A stretch of DNA of 29,349 nt from Agarophyton chilense (lineage: Eukaryota > Rhodophyta > Florideophyceae > Gracilariales > Gracilariaceae): assembly GCA_030374765.1 (NCBI GenBank), contig JARGXX010000015.1, positions 1 through 29,349 of the forward strand. The letters run 5' to 3'. Positions 20,357 to 29,349 of the stretch are shown here, piece by piece (within the stretch, counting starts at the first letter, position 1; the number at the start of each line of letters is the position of its first letter). The notes below the pieces were generated by a model, which worked only from the letters and a program-made list of their open reading frames with translations, made no database searches and was not told the origin of the DNA. The translations under genes and the position numbers were made by a program.

Positions 20357-20870
20357 GGCGCCCTCAGAGTTGAGGTCGACGGTGCCCGAGGCGTTAAAGC
20401 CTCGCTCCCCGGTCAATATCCTTTCAAGGAAAGAGGCCGTCAATGACGTGAAATCGGAACACTTTAGTGTTCTGCGTCTTCCGTGGAAACTTCTCTTCCA
20501 TAACCGGTTCCCGGATAGAGTTCAGGTGATGGCCAAGAGAAACTACAAGGTCTATGCTGACCTTGGCCTTTCACCCCAGTTTATGGTGCGACACCTTACC
20601 GTCTTAGACACCGGTGCCGGTCTGAACTTTGTCGTGGAGGAAGTGTTACCGCCTGCTTTGCAGTCTAGGATCCGCGGCGACCACGTCCCGGAGGTCGCTG
20701 ACGCGAGCAACAAACCGTTGGATACGGTGGGGTTCATAGAACTGGTAGTCCGCGTTGGCGCTCGCGTGGTGAAACTCGACTTCGTCGTACGTCGGAAATT
20801 AGCCGCCCCAGTCATCTTGGGTTGCGACTTTTGCGACCGCTTCGTCGAAGCTATCTTCCCCCGCCAATGA
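20334..20870 (+). pseudogene. pol: Retroviral-type aspartic protease domain of pol
   Basis: The domain has the catalytic LDTGA motif (near 20608-20622) preceded by a hydrophobic strand, and a later VILGCDF motif (near 20812-20832), which matches the I(I/L)G.DF flap-side signature of gypsy proteases. The protease would cleave Gag and Pol in the particle as a dimer. The frame ends at TGA 20868-20870 but stays in phase with the following reverse transcriptase segment, so the TGA is a mutation rather than a natural end. No convincing ATG starts this piece; it is probably made as a Gag-Pol fusion. Confidence 0.85.
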
Positions 20871-22376
20871 CGTGTCGAGATGGAGGATGGATCGTCGACT
20901 CCGATCGTTCGTCGTCCGCTTAGGCGTGCCACGAAGAAGCATATCCCGCTACCGGCAGCACAGGAACCTGGACCGGATAACCGTGAATCTAATAAGCTCC
21001 TCTTCGCAGCGTCGTTGTGCGTCCCGCCTGAGTCCCCAATAATGGTGAAAGTAACCTCCCGTCAACACGGAATCCGGGTCTTGCAACCATTGTCGTCACT
21101 GTATGACAGGCACAGCCTCGAAATTGCGAATGGAATCGTCCATGTGGAGCCAAACCAACCGTTTCATGTGCTGATCGCCAATCTAGGGACTGGACCCCAG
21201 TATCTGGTGAAGAACCAATTGATAGGGACCGTCATGCCGCACCCCATCGCTATGATGCCGACAAGGCTGACCACAGCTGACGTTCTCGGACTCGTTCACT
21301 CTAAGGAGGGCGACAGCCCGGAACCCGTTTCATCGCCGGTACCCGGGGTTCAACCTGTAACATCAGGGACACAGCCCGTTTCAACGAGTGGTGACCGCCC
21401 CGATCCAGTCCAAGAGCTCGAGGACCTGGATCTCAGCCACGTCCCGGAGTCATACCGCCATCGATTTCGAGAACTTTTAAGGGACTTCACCACTATGCGG
21501 GACGGCTCTCTTGGTGAGATTGCCACTACGGAACACCGGATTGATTTGCTACCGGACACCCGACCCATCTCTCAGCACCAATACCGTGCCGGACCCGCCG
21601 CACGCACGGAGGAAAAGGCACAAGTGGATAAAATGCTTCGAGCAGGAGTCATTGAACCGGGTCAGTCGCCGTGGGCTTCTCCAGTAGTACTGGCTCCAAA
21701 GCAGGATGGTTCCTAGAGGTTTTGCGTCGACTACCGTCGGTTGAATACCGTCACCGTCAAGGACGTGTATCCAATCTCAAGAATGGACGAGTACATTGAC
21801 TCGCTGGGCACCGCCACCGTCTTTACAACCCTGGACGCCAATTGGGGATACTGGCAAGTTCCGGTAAGGAATCAAGACCAGGATAAAACCGCTTTTGCGT
21901 GTCGCTCCGGCCTCTATCGTTTCAAACGGATGCCTTTTGGTCTTACCAACGCCCCCGCTACTTTCCAGTGAGCCATTGACATCTTATTGGCCCGCTTCAA
22001 ATGGCGTACCTGCCTGGTCTACCTGGATGACATAATCGTCTTCTCAGATAATCTGGACAAACATCTCACTCATGTGAGGGATATCATGACCACGCTTCGA
22101 GATGCGGGTGTCACTCTTAAGTTGAAGAAATTTGACTTCTTCACAGACACCGTGAAGTATCTCTGCCATTTTATCCGTCCAGGACGTGTTACAATCGAGG
22201 AGACTCGTGTTAAGTCACTCAAAGAGGCTAAAGAACCGCGGACGCAAACCGAGCTTCGTTCCTTTCTGGGACTCGCGAACGTCTACCGACGATTCATCCC
22301 GCACTTTGCGGACAAGGCTGAACCGTTAAACGCACCCCTTCACCCCAGTTCAAACGGAATCTTTCAACTCTCTTAA
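20871..22376 (+). pseudogene. pol: Reverse transcriptase domain of pol
   Basis: In phase with the protease piece. It carries TAG 21714-21716 (between QDGS and RFCVDYRRLN) and TGA 21969-21971 (after APATFQ), and is lost to a frameshift near 22330-22340. A linker of about 220 residues precedes the RT core, which starts about 21560 (DTRPISQHQYR). Visible blocks are SPWASPVVLAPKQDG, FCVDYRRLN, MPFGLTNAPATFQ, catalytic YLDD at 22020-22031, and SFLGLANVYRRFIPHFA near 22260-22310. These are diagnostic Ty3/gypsy RT motifs. Both active-site Asp of YLDD are intact; the stops alone would abolish activity. Confidence 0.95.
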
Positions 22377-24243
22377 GGATTCTGTCGTCTCCGCCCCGAT
22401 CCTCTCGTTGCCCAAGCCTGGAAGGCCCTTCACCGTAGATACGGACGCCAGCGACTACCAAGTAGGTTGTGCACTGTTTCAAACTGCACCCAATGGGGAA
22501 AGACGCCCCGTAGGGTACTGGTCCCGATCGCTAAACGTCCACGAGAAAAATTACTCCGTCTCGGAGAAGGAATGCCTTGCAGTAGTGTGGGCATTACAAA
22601 CGTTGCGCCCCTATCTCATGGGTAATCATTTCACCGTTTTCACGGACCACGTATCGCTTCGATTGTTACTCTCCATCTCGGAGCGTTCAGGCCGCTTGAT
22701 GCGTTGCCGTCTCCGTCTAGCGGAATTTGACTTTGACGTGCAGTACCGAAAAGGATCGTGCAACACCCAAGCCGATGCTCTCTCCCGCCTGGTCACTACT
22801 GGCGAAGCACTACCCGTCAAAGACGATGAAGTACCCTGCTTTGCAGTGAGTAGCGACGACGCTACCATCGAAGACAAGGAACGAGACACGGACTCTTCAG
22901 ATTCCGGTTCCGAATTGGACGACTTTCTTCTCTCGGAAGATTCCGAGAAACCCTTTCCAGGGAACTTCGTGCCTATTACCCTAGAGGAGATGATACGGGA
23001 GCAATTCGCTGACCCGTTCTGCTCCAAGGTCCGCGCTCAACTCAATGGAGGAGGTACTCGACCCTTTCAGGTGAATGACGCCGGATACCTTGTACGGACC
23101 GTCGGATCGCACCCACAAATCGTGGTACCACATAACCTCCAGTCGGGAGTCTTGCAGTTGTCGCACTACTCCAAACTGAGTGGCCACGTCGGGGGACGGA
23201 AACTTTACCTCACTCTACGCCGTAACTTCTACTGGCCTGCCATGGCAGTGGACTGCTACGCAACGGTGCGGTTTTGTACCGATTGCGCTCGGAACCGTGT
23301 AAAACTCCGCCGTCATGCGAAGAAGTTGAAGCTGTTTCCAGCTCGCGCTCCATTGGAGTTTGTGGCCATCGATATACTCGGTCCCTTCCTTACCACTAAG
23401 CGGAATTACAAGTTCTTACTCGTAATTAGGGATCGCTTCTCCAAGCTGGTCCGGACCGTACCGTTACGGAAGATCTCCGCCATGAGCGTGGCTCAAGCCT
23501 TCGTCCTACAGTGGGTCTTCGTCTACGGCCCACCGGTCAACCTCCTCTCCGATAACGGGAGACAGTTCGCCTCTCGTTTCTTCGAGGATGTGTGTCGCAT
23601 TTTGGACATTAAGAACCTGTTCACGACCACTTAACACCCCCAAACTAATGGGCAGCCCGAATGGTTCAACCGGACATTAATTGCGACACTCCGTTCATAC
23701 GTTGCAGACCACCCAAAAGATTGGAACTTGTTCACTAATACGCTCACCTTTGCGTACAATACGCAGGTGCACAGGACAACTGGATTAACGCCCTTCGAGC
23801 TGGTACTGTCCCGTACCCCACCGCCCGTAACGCTGGAACCACAGCCCACGCTGGATACCTTTCCGTCACCGACTGCTTACCGCGAAGCGTGGACAACTTG
23901 GCTCACGAAGCTCGTTCCCGGCGCACAGCGTTCAATGGGACGAGCCCAGGCCGCTTACAAGCGTGACTTTGATACCAAAGCCCCTTGCTCGCCTCCACGT
24001 CTCGCCCCCGACGGTTATGTATTCATCTGCAAAGAGTATTGGAATCCAGAGAAGGAGAAACGACACAAGCTGTCACCCGTTGCCGACGGCCCCTTTCGGG
24101 TTATTTCGGTGGCTCCCGACACTGTCGTTGTTGACCTCGCTGGTAATCACGAACGCATCTCCCGCGATCGCGTGGTATCGGCTCCTCCGCCGTTAATATC
24201 CCAACCTATTGGTGTGATTTCTCCCATTGAAACGGATTCATAG
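22337..24243 (+). pseudogene. pol: RNase H and integrase of pol
   Basis: In the shifted frame, RNase H starts at about 22,430 with VDTDASDYQVGCALFQ, then NYSVSEKECLAVVWAL, VFTDHVSLRLLL and NTQADALSRL. Integrase follows with an HHCC zinc module (HYSKLSGH ... FCTDCAR, about 23160-23295), catalytic Asp in FVAIDILGPF (codon 23371-23373), second Asp in LLSDNGRQFAS (23551-23553) and Glu in GQPEWFNRT (23659-23661). A C-terminal GPF/Y module (DGPFRVISVAP) lies near 24,090. TAA 23632-23634, between FTTT and HPQTNGQ, disrupts integrase. The first recognised frame end is TAG 24241-24243. RNase H degrades template RNA, and integrase inserts the cDNA and makes the 5-bp duplication. Confidence 0.95.
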
Positions 24244-25108
24244 ACCCCCTTACCCCAGGTCCCCCTGCGTCCCTACGCGTTACCACACACATCTCGGGGT
24301 TTGTCTGACCTTCCGCTACCCGCGGCGCCCAACCCGAAAGGAATCGTGTCGCCCATTCGTCGCTCCTCCCCAGTCCACGCAACGGACACCAACTCCGGTG
24401 CATCGTCTAAGGAGGGGGAGGCGCCCGACAGCCGTCGTAGTCCGGTCGATACCGTCGCTGGAAACGCCGCCCCGTCGCTGGTCATTCTTCGCCCATCAGG
24501 GGTGCCTGATACCGACATCCTGCACGACTCGAAGCAGTCGCTATCCAAGCCTCAGAACGCAGCTGCGGATAACGCCACCAACACTCGCCGAGGTGTCACC
24601 ACACGTGCAACACGGAATGTAAATGCGCTCGACGCACCCGCAGCCTGATACAGTACGAGTGGACGAGGCACCAGCAAGTACCCCGCACAGGGAGGCGGAT
24701 ACATCCACGGCGCCGACGCCGGACAGCCAGCCATTGGAACCCTCACGTGACTACATGGAACCTCACCGTGGGACATAGAGGTGCGACGATGCGCCACCGC
24801 CCCAGCGATTCTCACCGCCGAAGCGAGCTTTACCTCTCCGATAAGCGGACCGACCACCCGGGTTACCCGCTGGTGTGGGCCCTCCAACCGGAGGGGGAAG
24901 CGCCGAAACAAGCCCGGCACTTGGGGAAAATGAACCGCCGAAGTCGGGTCGACATTCTACTCAGCCGAGGACTGCCTTGCGCGCTACACGGTCCGACCGG
25001 AGCGAAGCCGCCCGACGCGTGATCACTTCGGTACCCCCTGGCTCAGGACGGGTACCACCCGTAAATAGCGACACCGCCATACGGGATGGCCGGGAAGTGT
25101 ACCGACAA
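24244..25108 (+). other. Pol spacer between the integrase module and the chromodomain
   Basis: In phase after the TAG at 24241-24243, a Ser/Pro/Ala/Arg-rich reading frame continues to a TGA at about 24646-24648. A coding-like frame in another phase then runs about 24,875-25,108 into the chromodomain, so at least one frameshift lies between. It is hydrophilic and low-complexity with no domain. It was probably an unstructured linker in the ancestral polyprotein. It holds the internal copy of the polypurine tract. Confidence 0.6.
24407..24420 (+). promoter_or_regulatory. Internal polypurine tract-like sequence (candidate central PPT)
   Basis: CTAAGGAGGGGGA is identical to the tract next to the 3' LTR (27404-27416), and both lie after a TCGTC. 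In lentiviruses and some yeast elements an internal tract primes a second plus-strand start. Here it may alternatively reflect a recurring Ser-Lys-Glu-Gly linker codon pattern, since weaker versions occur near 20350 and 21300. Confidence 0.4.
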
Positions 25109-25111
25109 TAG

Positions 25112-25309
25112 TTCGTGGTCGGGCGCATTTTGGAGCACTCCTACCACCCAAAGGGGTATTTCCAATACTTGGTCCGTTGGTACGGGTACGGCTCCGAATG
25201 GGATTCAGACGAACCGATAGAGCACCTACCTCGGTCAAAGGTGGAACAGTATCATCGTCGTACTGTCACGGCTTTGCCGGCTACCATAGACCAAGCCCAA
25301 GTGGGATAA
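25112..25309 (+). pseudogene. Chromodomain at the end of the element's pol
   Basis: Directly after TAG 25109-25111 the frame reads FVVGRILEHSYHPKGYFQ, then YLVRWYGYGSEWDSDEP and IEHLPRSKVEQYHRR. This is the chromodomain pattern: a hydrophobic first strand, the Y-L-V-.-W-.-G-Y core, W.......EP and a C-terminal helix. Chromoviral integrases use such modules to tether integration to chromatin marks. Open sequence upstream of the TAG is in the same phase, showing that the domain was joined to the preceding linker. The frame ends in TAA at 25307-25309. Confidence 0.88.
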
Positions 25310-25610
25310 GAAGACACCCGATGGGGATAAAGGAACACAAGATCTGGATAAGGACCCTTGGAAGAAGGAGAAGATGCACAGAAGACCTGGAGAAGGACAC
25401 TCAGAAGAGGTTGAAGAGAGGGAAGAAAACAAATACGTCATAGACGGAAGCAGTTTACTATTTTTGAAGTTGCAGCACACACTACCGCACAGCGGGATAT
25501 ACCAACCAAGTTCCCAAGGGATCAGTTGGAAGAACCCAGATTACCGTGCGCGCCAGCCGAATCGCTAGCGGAGTTACTCCCGCAGGCCAGGCGTGCCACG
25601 AGGGCGTCTC
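25310..25610. other. Purine-rich gap between the chromodomain and the antisense ORF
   Basis: About 25,315-25,445 is strongly purine-rich on the + strand (GAAGAAGG, GGAGAAGG, AGAGAGGG runs). No gene is supported on either strand. It is the zone where sense pol and antisense transcripts would converge and could contain both 3' ends. Confidence 0.5.
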
Positions 25611-27383
25611 TCATCGTACCGATGTCGCCGCTCGCGCGTTCAGACCGACACCCCGAAGGAACTGGGAGATCACGGCCGCTTCTGGGCGTATGGGAACCTC
25701 GATAACTTCCGGTTCGTCCGGCAACGCCGCCGCCACTGGATCGACGACAGCACCTGCGTGAGTCGCTCCATGCGCCGGCAGCGCCGTAGTATCGGCACCA
25801 TCGGGATCTCGCACGTCTTCCGTGACCTCGTCGCCACGGTATTCGGCCTCCTCCTCCGGGAAATAATCACCGCCATAGGCGTAGTAGAAGTCATCCGAGT
25901 TGACAAACCCCACGGGGTGCCCGTATGGTATGCCTCGCAGAGCCATCCGGAGTGCCGACGCCTCCGCCTCGGAGATCTCTTGCTGCTCCCATGGGTTAAA
26001 GAAGATGAAATCTCCAGCCAACGGCGTGCGACGCCCCGGAAACCGATCAGTCCCACCGGCTTCTTGACCACGGCCGCTCTGCCGGACAGGCACGACAGCA
26101 CAGTCGACACGCCCCATGATGTTGATGAGCTCCTGAGATTCATCAGCGTTATTGACACCTCCAAGAGGGAGTTGAAGGTCCAGCTGCCGGATGTAACCAC
26201 GCAAACGCGGAGGAAGATACCACAGTCGATAATGGTCGTAGGCTTCTCACAAGATGTACTCCGCGGCGCGGACTGCCGATTCGGTTAGGACCACGGACCA
26301 TAAGCCCGAGGGCGGATCCTCGATGAGGTACGAGCCCAGATAGGGGACGACTGGAGGCAACTCCACGTAACATCCCCGGCACACCTCGACGGAGGACCAC
26401 CACCCAGGCAGGAGAACGTATCGTCCGAACTGATAGAAGGGACTAATCCGGTTCATCTCCGTGTTCTGATAAGGGACAAGGAACCCAAAGCGAGAACTGC
26501 CCCGACACTCCTCGCGGATGAAGTTCTGTAACCACCGATATCGGGACTCACGACGAAGGTGACGGAACTCGGCACGAATGATCGGACGGACCCAGCAGAT
26601 CGCTTCTTGACGCACTCGCGGTTGACCGCGCCATGCGTAAGTTTCCAACGCCGCAAGGCGGTCACAATAGCCGATCTCACCCTGAGTCCGGTACATCCGT
26701 AGGTCGAAGCCGAATTCGTCGGGGATCGGGTATTGGAAGTTCGCCCGGTTGATCCGTGAGTAGCCGATGCGGACGAAGGTACAATGCGCCTCTTCCGCCG
26801 ACTCGCGCCTTCGCTGCAGAATCACGTGAACGGGAACCGCCACACGGCGTCGCCAGTCCCATGAAGTGGTGATCAAAGCCGGCAGCTCACCCGGGAGACG
26901 CGCATTGCCATCAGCATACGACGCCACGAGCTCTTCGTCGAAGACTGCTGTCGGATGGAACCACGGAGCTCTCCGGAGAATCGCCGCATGTTGACGCGGG
27001 TTTAACCCGGCGAGTTCGTCGTAAATGGACCAGGTGTCCTCCGCAGGATTGATGTGGCTTGCAGCTTCAACGGGACCCCGGGATCGGCTCGGCACGGTTG
27101 ACGAGGCACTCCCCCGCGGAAGGGGAGCCGGAAGGAAACCGGAGAAGTAACCCCTGCGGGCATTGTTACCACCGTTCATCGGGAGTACTGGTCGCCGAGG
27201 TATCTGGATGTGTTCGCTGGAAGTTGGCCTACGATGCAGAAGAACGCTCGAAGTTCGAGGAGTGGTTACCGCGTTGGTGCGTTTGTCGTTCGGTTGTGCA
27301 GCTCTGCCGTCGACAGTCAAGTGGTCGCTAGACGCGTTACGCGCCTCGCTCTTATGCCGGTTGGACCGTTGCCTCCCCGCCAT
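25611..27383 (-). pseudogene. Long antisense ORF of the gypsy element, unknown function
   Basis: On the minus strand one frame runs from ATG 27383-27381 to TGA 25613-25611, 590 codons, with a single in-frame TGA at 26249-26247 after residue 378. The frame is open further 5' into the 3' LTR to about 27,434 but has no earlier ATG. The N-terminal 110 residues are basic and Ser/Pro/Arg-rich. The middle (about 115-378) is globular-looking and rich in Trp, Tyr and Arg (SWDWRRRVAVPVHVILQRR; GRYVLLPGWWSSVEVCRGCY). The part past the TGA has PEEEAEYRGDEVTEDV and ends hydrophobic. No signal peptide, membrane helix or known domain was recognised. Chance would put about 20-30 stops in this length. It converges on pol. 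Antisense ORFs between pol and 3' LTR are known in some plant gypsy elements (Grande, Retand, RIRE2), also of unclear role. Confidence 0.62.
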
Positions 27384-27405
27384 GTCGACGGCGTGTTCGT
27401 CACCT

Positions 27406-27416
27406 AAGGAGGGGGA
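27406..27416 (+). promoter_or_regulatory. Polypurine tract of the gypsy element
   Basis: AAGGAGGGGGA ends two bases before the TG of the 3' LTR, the standard place for the plus-strand DNA primer. Confidence 0.88.
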
Positions 27417-27418
27417 TA

Positions 27419-28305
27419 TGAAGGACAATGCTTTTCAAGGGGGTTTCTTCGCAGGACTTAGAGATTTCGCTCGCTTGAGGACTAGCTTGGTCTATGACAA
27501 GCTATACCGCTATTGCGTGCTGACGGCCGGTTAGGACCGTAAGTGCACACTGATGGAACACGTGGACGGCACGGATTCCAACGCTCGAGTGCGAGGCGTG
27601 CCACATGTTGCCCGGATTCTACCTAATGGTTAGTATTTTCTACTAATTTTTAGTATTTATTTAGCTACGCTATCGCTATTTAGTGTCTATTTTTCGGGCG
27701 CACGCCCACTGTCAGGGGCCGCGCGCCACACTACTCAGGAGGTTGAGCACTGCTCCCCAGGAAACACCCTCTCGGGAAAGACCAAGGAGGGAGTCTTGGC
27801 TCTGAACTTTTCGCCTTCGGCGCGTCTTCACTGCATACTGCGTGAGCGCCCGTGGCATGTTAGTTCATCCAACCCTCTTTCAACCAGAGTGCTACCACCA
27901 CCGTGGGTTCATATTTAATCGCCAACACTTGTCGTAGTCTCGCCTCTGTATAGGGTTTCGCCCCCGTTTCTTCTTGTTCTCCTTTTTGGCTCTCGTGAGT
28001 GGCCGCCTCACTCACCTCGCTCGTTCACTTCATACGAGTGTTTCCTCGCTCGTTTTCCGACAATTGCCGAGATACCGCTCCGCCTAGGATTGATCACACC
28101 CCGGACTGTGCCGTGCTCACCTACACACTCTAGGTATATCCCGCCGGATTGGCCTCGGTCTTACACCCGACTCTGTCATGCCTTTCCAGAGTAGCTCTGT
28201 TTCTGTGCTCCGCTGGGACGCGTCTCTTCCGCCTGAGGCGTGTCTCTCAAGAGAGAAAGAGCCCGAACATCTTCGTGGTGTCTCCGCTCCAAGCGTTGTC
28301 CTACA
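27419..28305 (+). repeat. 3' LTR of the gypsy element
   Basis: Begins TGAAGGACAATG and ends CCTACA, matching the 5' LTR throughout with roughly 7% mismatches by hand count. Differences are spread evenly, slightly denser in the first 240 bases. The first 16 bases are also the 5' open part of the antisense frame. Confidence 0.95.
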
Positions 28306-28310
28306 GCAGC
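28306..28310. repeat. Target-site duplication, right copy (GCAGC)
   Basis: Identical to 17216-17220 and directly abutting the 3' LTR. Confidence 0.92.
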
Positions 28311-28549
28311 AAATACCGTTTGGAACGTAATAAACTCGAGCGCAGTGAAACGCGTTTGATCCCTAAGTTCTCTCTCAAATACGCAAGAAATTTCGTATCT
28401 GTGTACCCATCAAGGTCGAGTGATACCTATTCAAGCATTTTTCTGACGAACTCCGAACTAGTTTCCCACTCTTCATCCAAACAGTGGTAGAGAAGGTTGT
28501 CTCCCTATTATAGCCGGAAATCGCCGAACAGGATTCATAGGAAACTCGC

Positions 28550-29349
28550 ATGAATGGCCTCCTAGGCGCCTTCGAGCAGCTTTCCGCCACAAAAGTGATT
28601 TTGACCCAAGCCAATGAAACACCCAAGTTTGCCGATGGTAAGCGACTGATCAAGAATAAACAGCAGCCAGGAGATAGCTCGTATGGTCGTGAATCTTCCA
28701 GCAGCTGCATCTCAGGGAGATCCGCACGGAGATTTGGACAATTATTCTGAAGACATGAGAAACAGTCGAGATCAAGTAGGCCTAACCCTCCGATTCTGGT
28801 CGCAAAAGCCGTGCACGGAAAAGTTGCAGACGCCACAAGAGGCATAAATCTTCCGATTCGGACTCTGAATCTGGCCCTACGCTGTCTTGGGACGCAGATT
28901 TCCGAGTGTACAGGAACGCTGACTTGCGAAGTGGTTCACATGGCCAATTGGAACTGTATCGTTCCTGCTGCATTAATTCAGCGCTTACGCGTATCAAGAA
29001 CATGAACGGTCGATTCTCCTAAGTGGTAAATTACCGCACGTAACGCCTGGATAGTAGGTCAGATCCTTTCAATACCCGCGAGGCTCAGTAAACCCCACGC
29101 TTCCGGAAGAACTTGAATATCCAAGTGAAGGAACATTCAATCTCTGGATAAAATACGATGTCGATTCTGAACTTCCTTCAGCGGTTTAAGACCGCATTCA
29201 ACCATAACGAAATAACTGAAGCGGCAGCGCTCTGGTGTCTCTAGTTCTTCCTTAATGGTACAGCTCACGCGCTGGTTCGATCCTGGATTCTGGGGGTGTC
29301 TAGCGCTGTATACATACCGAGCCGCAAATACCTCAAGATCAATGCTGAA
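28550..29349 (+). pseudogene. gag: Decayed gag of a second retroelement
   Basis: A first open piece runs from ATG 28550 to TGA 28748-28750. In another frame, from about 28,790, comes a basic cluster and acidic Ser run (RRHKRHKSSDSDSES, 28828-28872). This has the same layout as the gypsy element's gag. Further along in that frame SILNFLQRFKTAF (about 29161-29199) and FFLNGTAHALVRSWI (about 29245-29289) match the LDFLARF ... YFLRGLAEEQ blocks of the capsid-like domain. Stops at about 29011 and 29242 and others show decay. The copy is cut by the window edge. It is too diverged from the intact element's gag to be a simple duplicate, so it is a different, older family. The 28,311-28,549 stretch before it may be its leader. 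Confidence 0.62.

Larger units (their letters stand above)
17221..28305 (+). mobile_element. Ty3/gypsy LTR retrotransposon with chromodomain and antisense ORF, about 11.1 kb
   Basis: A full-length element of 11,085 bp bounded by LTRs of 888 and 887 bp (TG...CA) and a 5-bp target duplication. Internal order on the + strand is primer-binding site, gag, protease, reverse transcriptase, RNase H, integrase, spacer, chromodomain, and polypurine tract. Protease-RT-RNase H-integrase order defines Ty3/gypsy, and the terminal chromodomain places it with chromovirus-like elements. A long minus-strand frame occupies the 3' quarter. LTRs differ at roughly 7% of positions by hand alignment, and the sense ORFs carry stops and frameshifts, so the copy is old and inactive. 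The structure is nonetheless complete, with no nested insertion detected inside. Confidence 0.95.

Noticed and set aside
19110..25111. Stop codons inside gag and pol as evidence for a reassigned genetic code or programmed readthrough
   Set aside because: All three stop codons occur (TGA 19110, 20868, 21969; TAG 21714, 24241, 25109; TAA 23632), there are also frameshifts, and the LTRs are diverged. Random decay explains them better.
25593..26288. 231-codon plus-strand frame opposite the antisense ORF
   Set aside because: It is much shorter than the minus-strand frame, starts without ATG, has no motif, and is Arg-rich in the way expected of a shadow frame in GC-rich DNA.
29268..29290. GGTTCGATCC resembling a tRNA B-box
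   Set aside because: It lies inside the gag-like coding relic and has no associated cloverleaf.

Overview
The window is eukaryotic and repeat-rich. Remnants of two LTR-retrotransposon superfamilies (Ty1/copia and Ty3/gypsy) and one PIF/Harbinger-type DNA transposon surround a single confidently coding host gene. No rRNA, tRNA, CRISPR array or bacterial operon was seen. The lineage cannot be fixed from sequence alone. An intron-less host gene isolated among decayed and nested transposons resembles intron-poor protists such as florideophyte red algae, but that is only inference.

Layout. 1-1.7 kb: decayed Ty1/copia pol end (reverse transcriptase to RNase H, + strand, four in-frame stops). 1.7-5 kb: non-coding, with several small structured or tandem repeats, including a diverged satellite-like repeat of exactly 310-bp period at about 2989-3650. 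5-7.9 kb: short coding-like pieces I could not classify. 7.9-9.5 kb: two unrecognised minus-strand ORFs, one moderately convincing. 10.4-12.5 kb: an intact 673-aa alkyl sulfatase of the SdsA1/Bds1 family on the minus strand. 12.5-15.4 kb: AT-rich, largely gene-free. 15.4-16.4 kb: a transposase pseudogene with recognisable DDE blocks. 16.5-17.1 kb: a broken ORF of unknown origin.

17,221-28,305 is a complete but decayed chromodomain-bearing Ty3/gypsy retrotransposon of about 11.1 kb. Its LTRs are 888 and 887 bp, differ by roughly 7% by eye, and are flanked by a 5-bp target-site duplication (GCAGC). Inside, in order, are a candidate primer-binding site, gag with a degenerate zinc knuckle, protease, reverse transcriptase, RNase H, integrase with GPF/Y module, a spacer, and a chromodomain. 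The sense frames carry stops of all three kinds and several frameshifts, so this copy is dead.

The most unusual feature is a long open frame on the opposite strand, between the chromodomain and the 3' LTR (27,383 to 25,611). It is about 590 codons long with one in-frame TGA and matches no family I recognise. It converges on pol and starts 36 bp inside the 3' LTR boundary. The element also has an exact internal copy of its polypurine tract and a plausible -1 frameshift signal at the gag stop. The sequence beyond the 3' LTR (28.5-29.35 kb) is a decayed gag of a second, related element, so the insertion lies next to or within an older retroelement.
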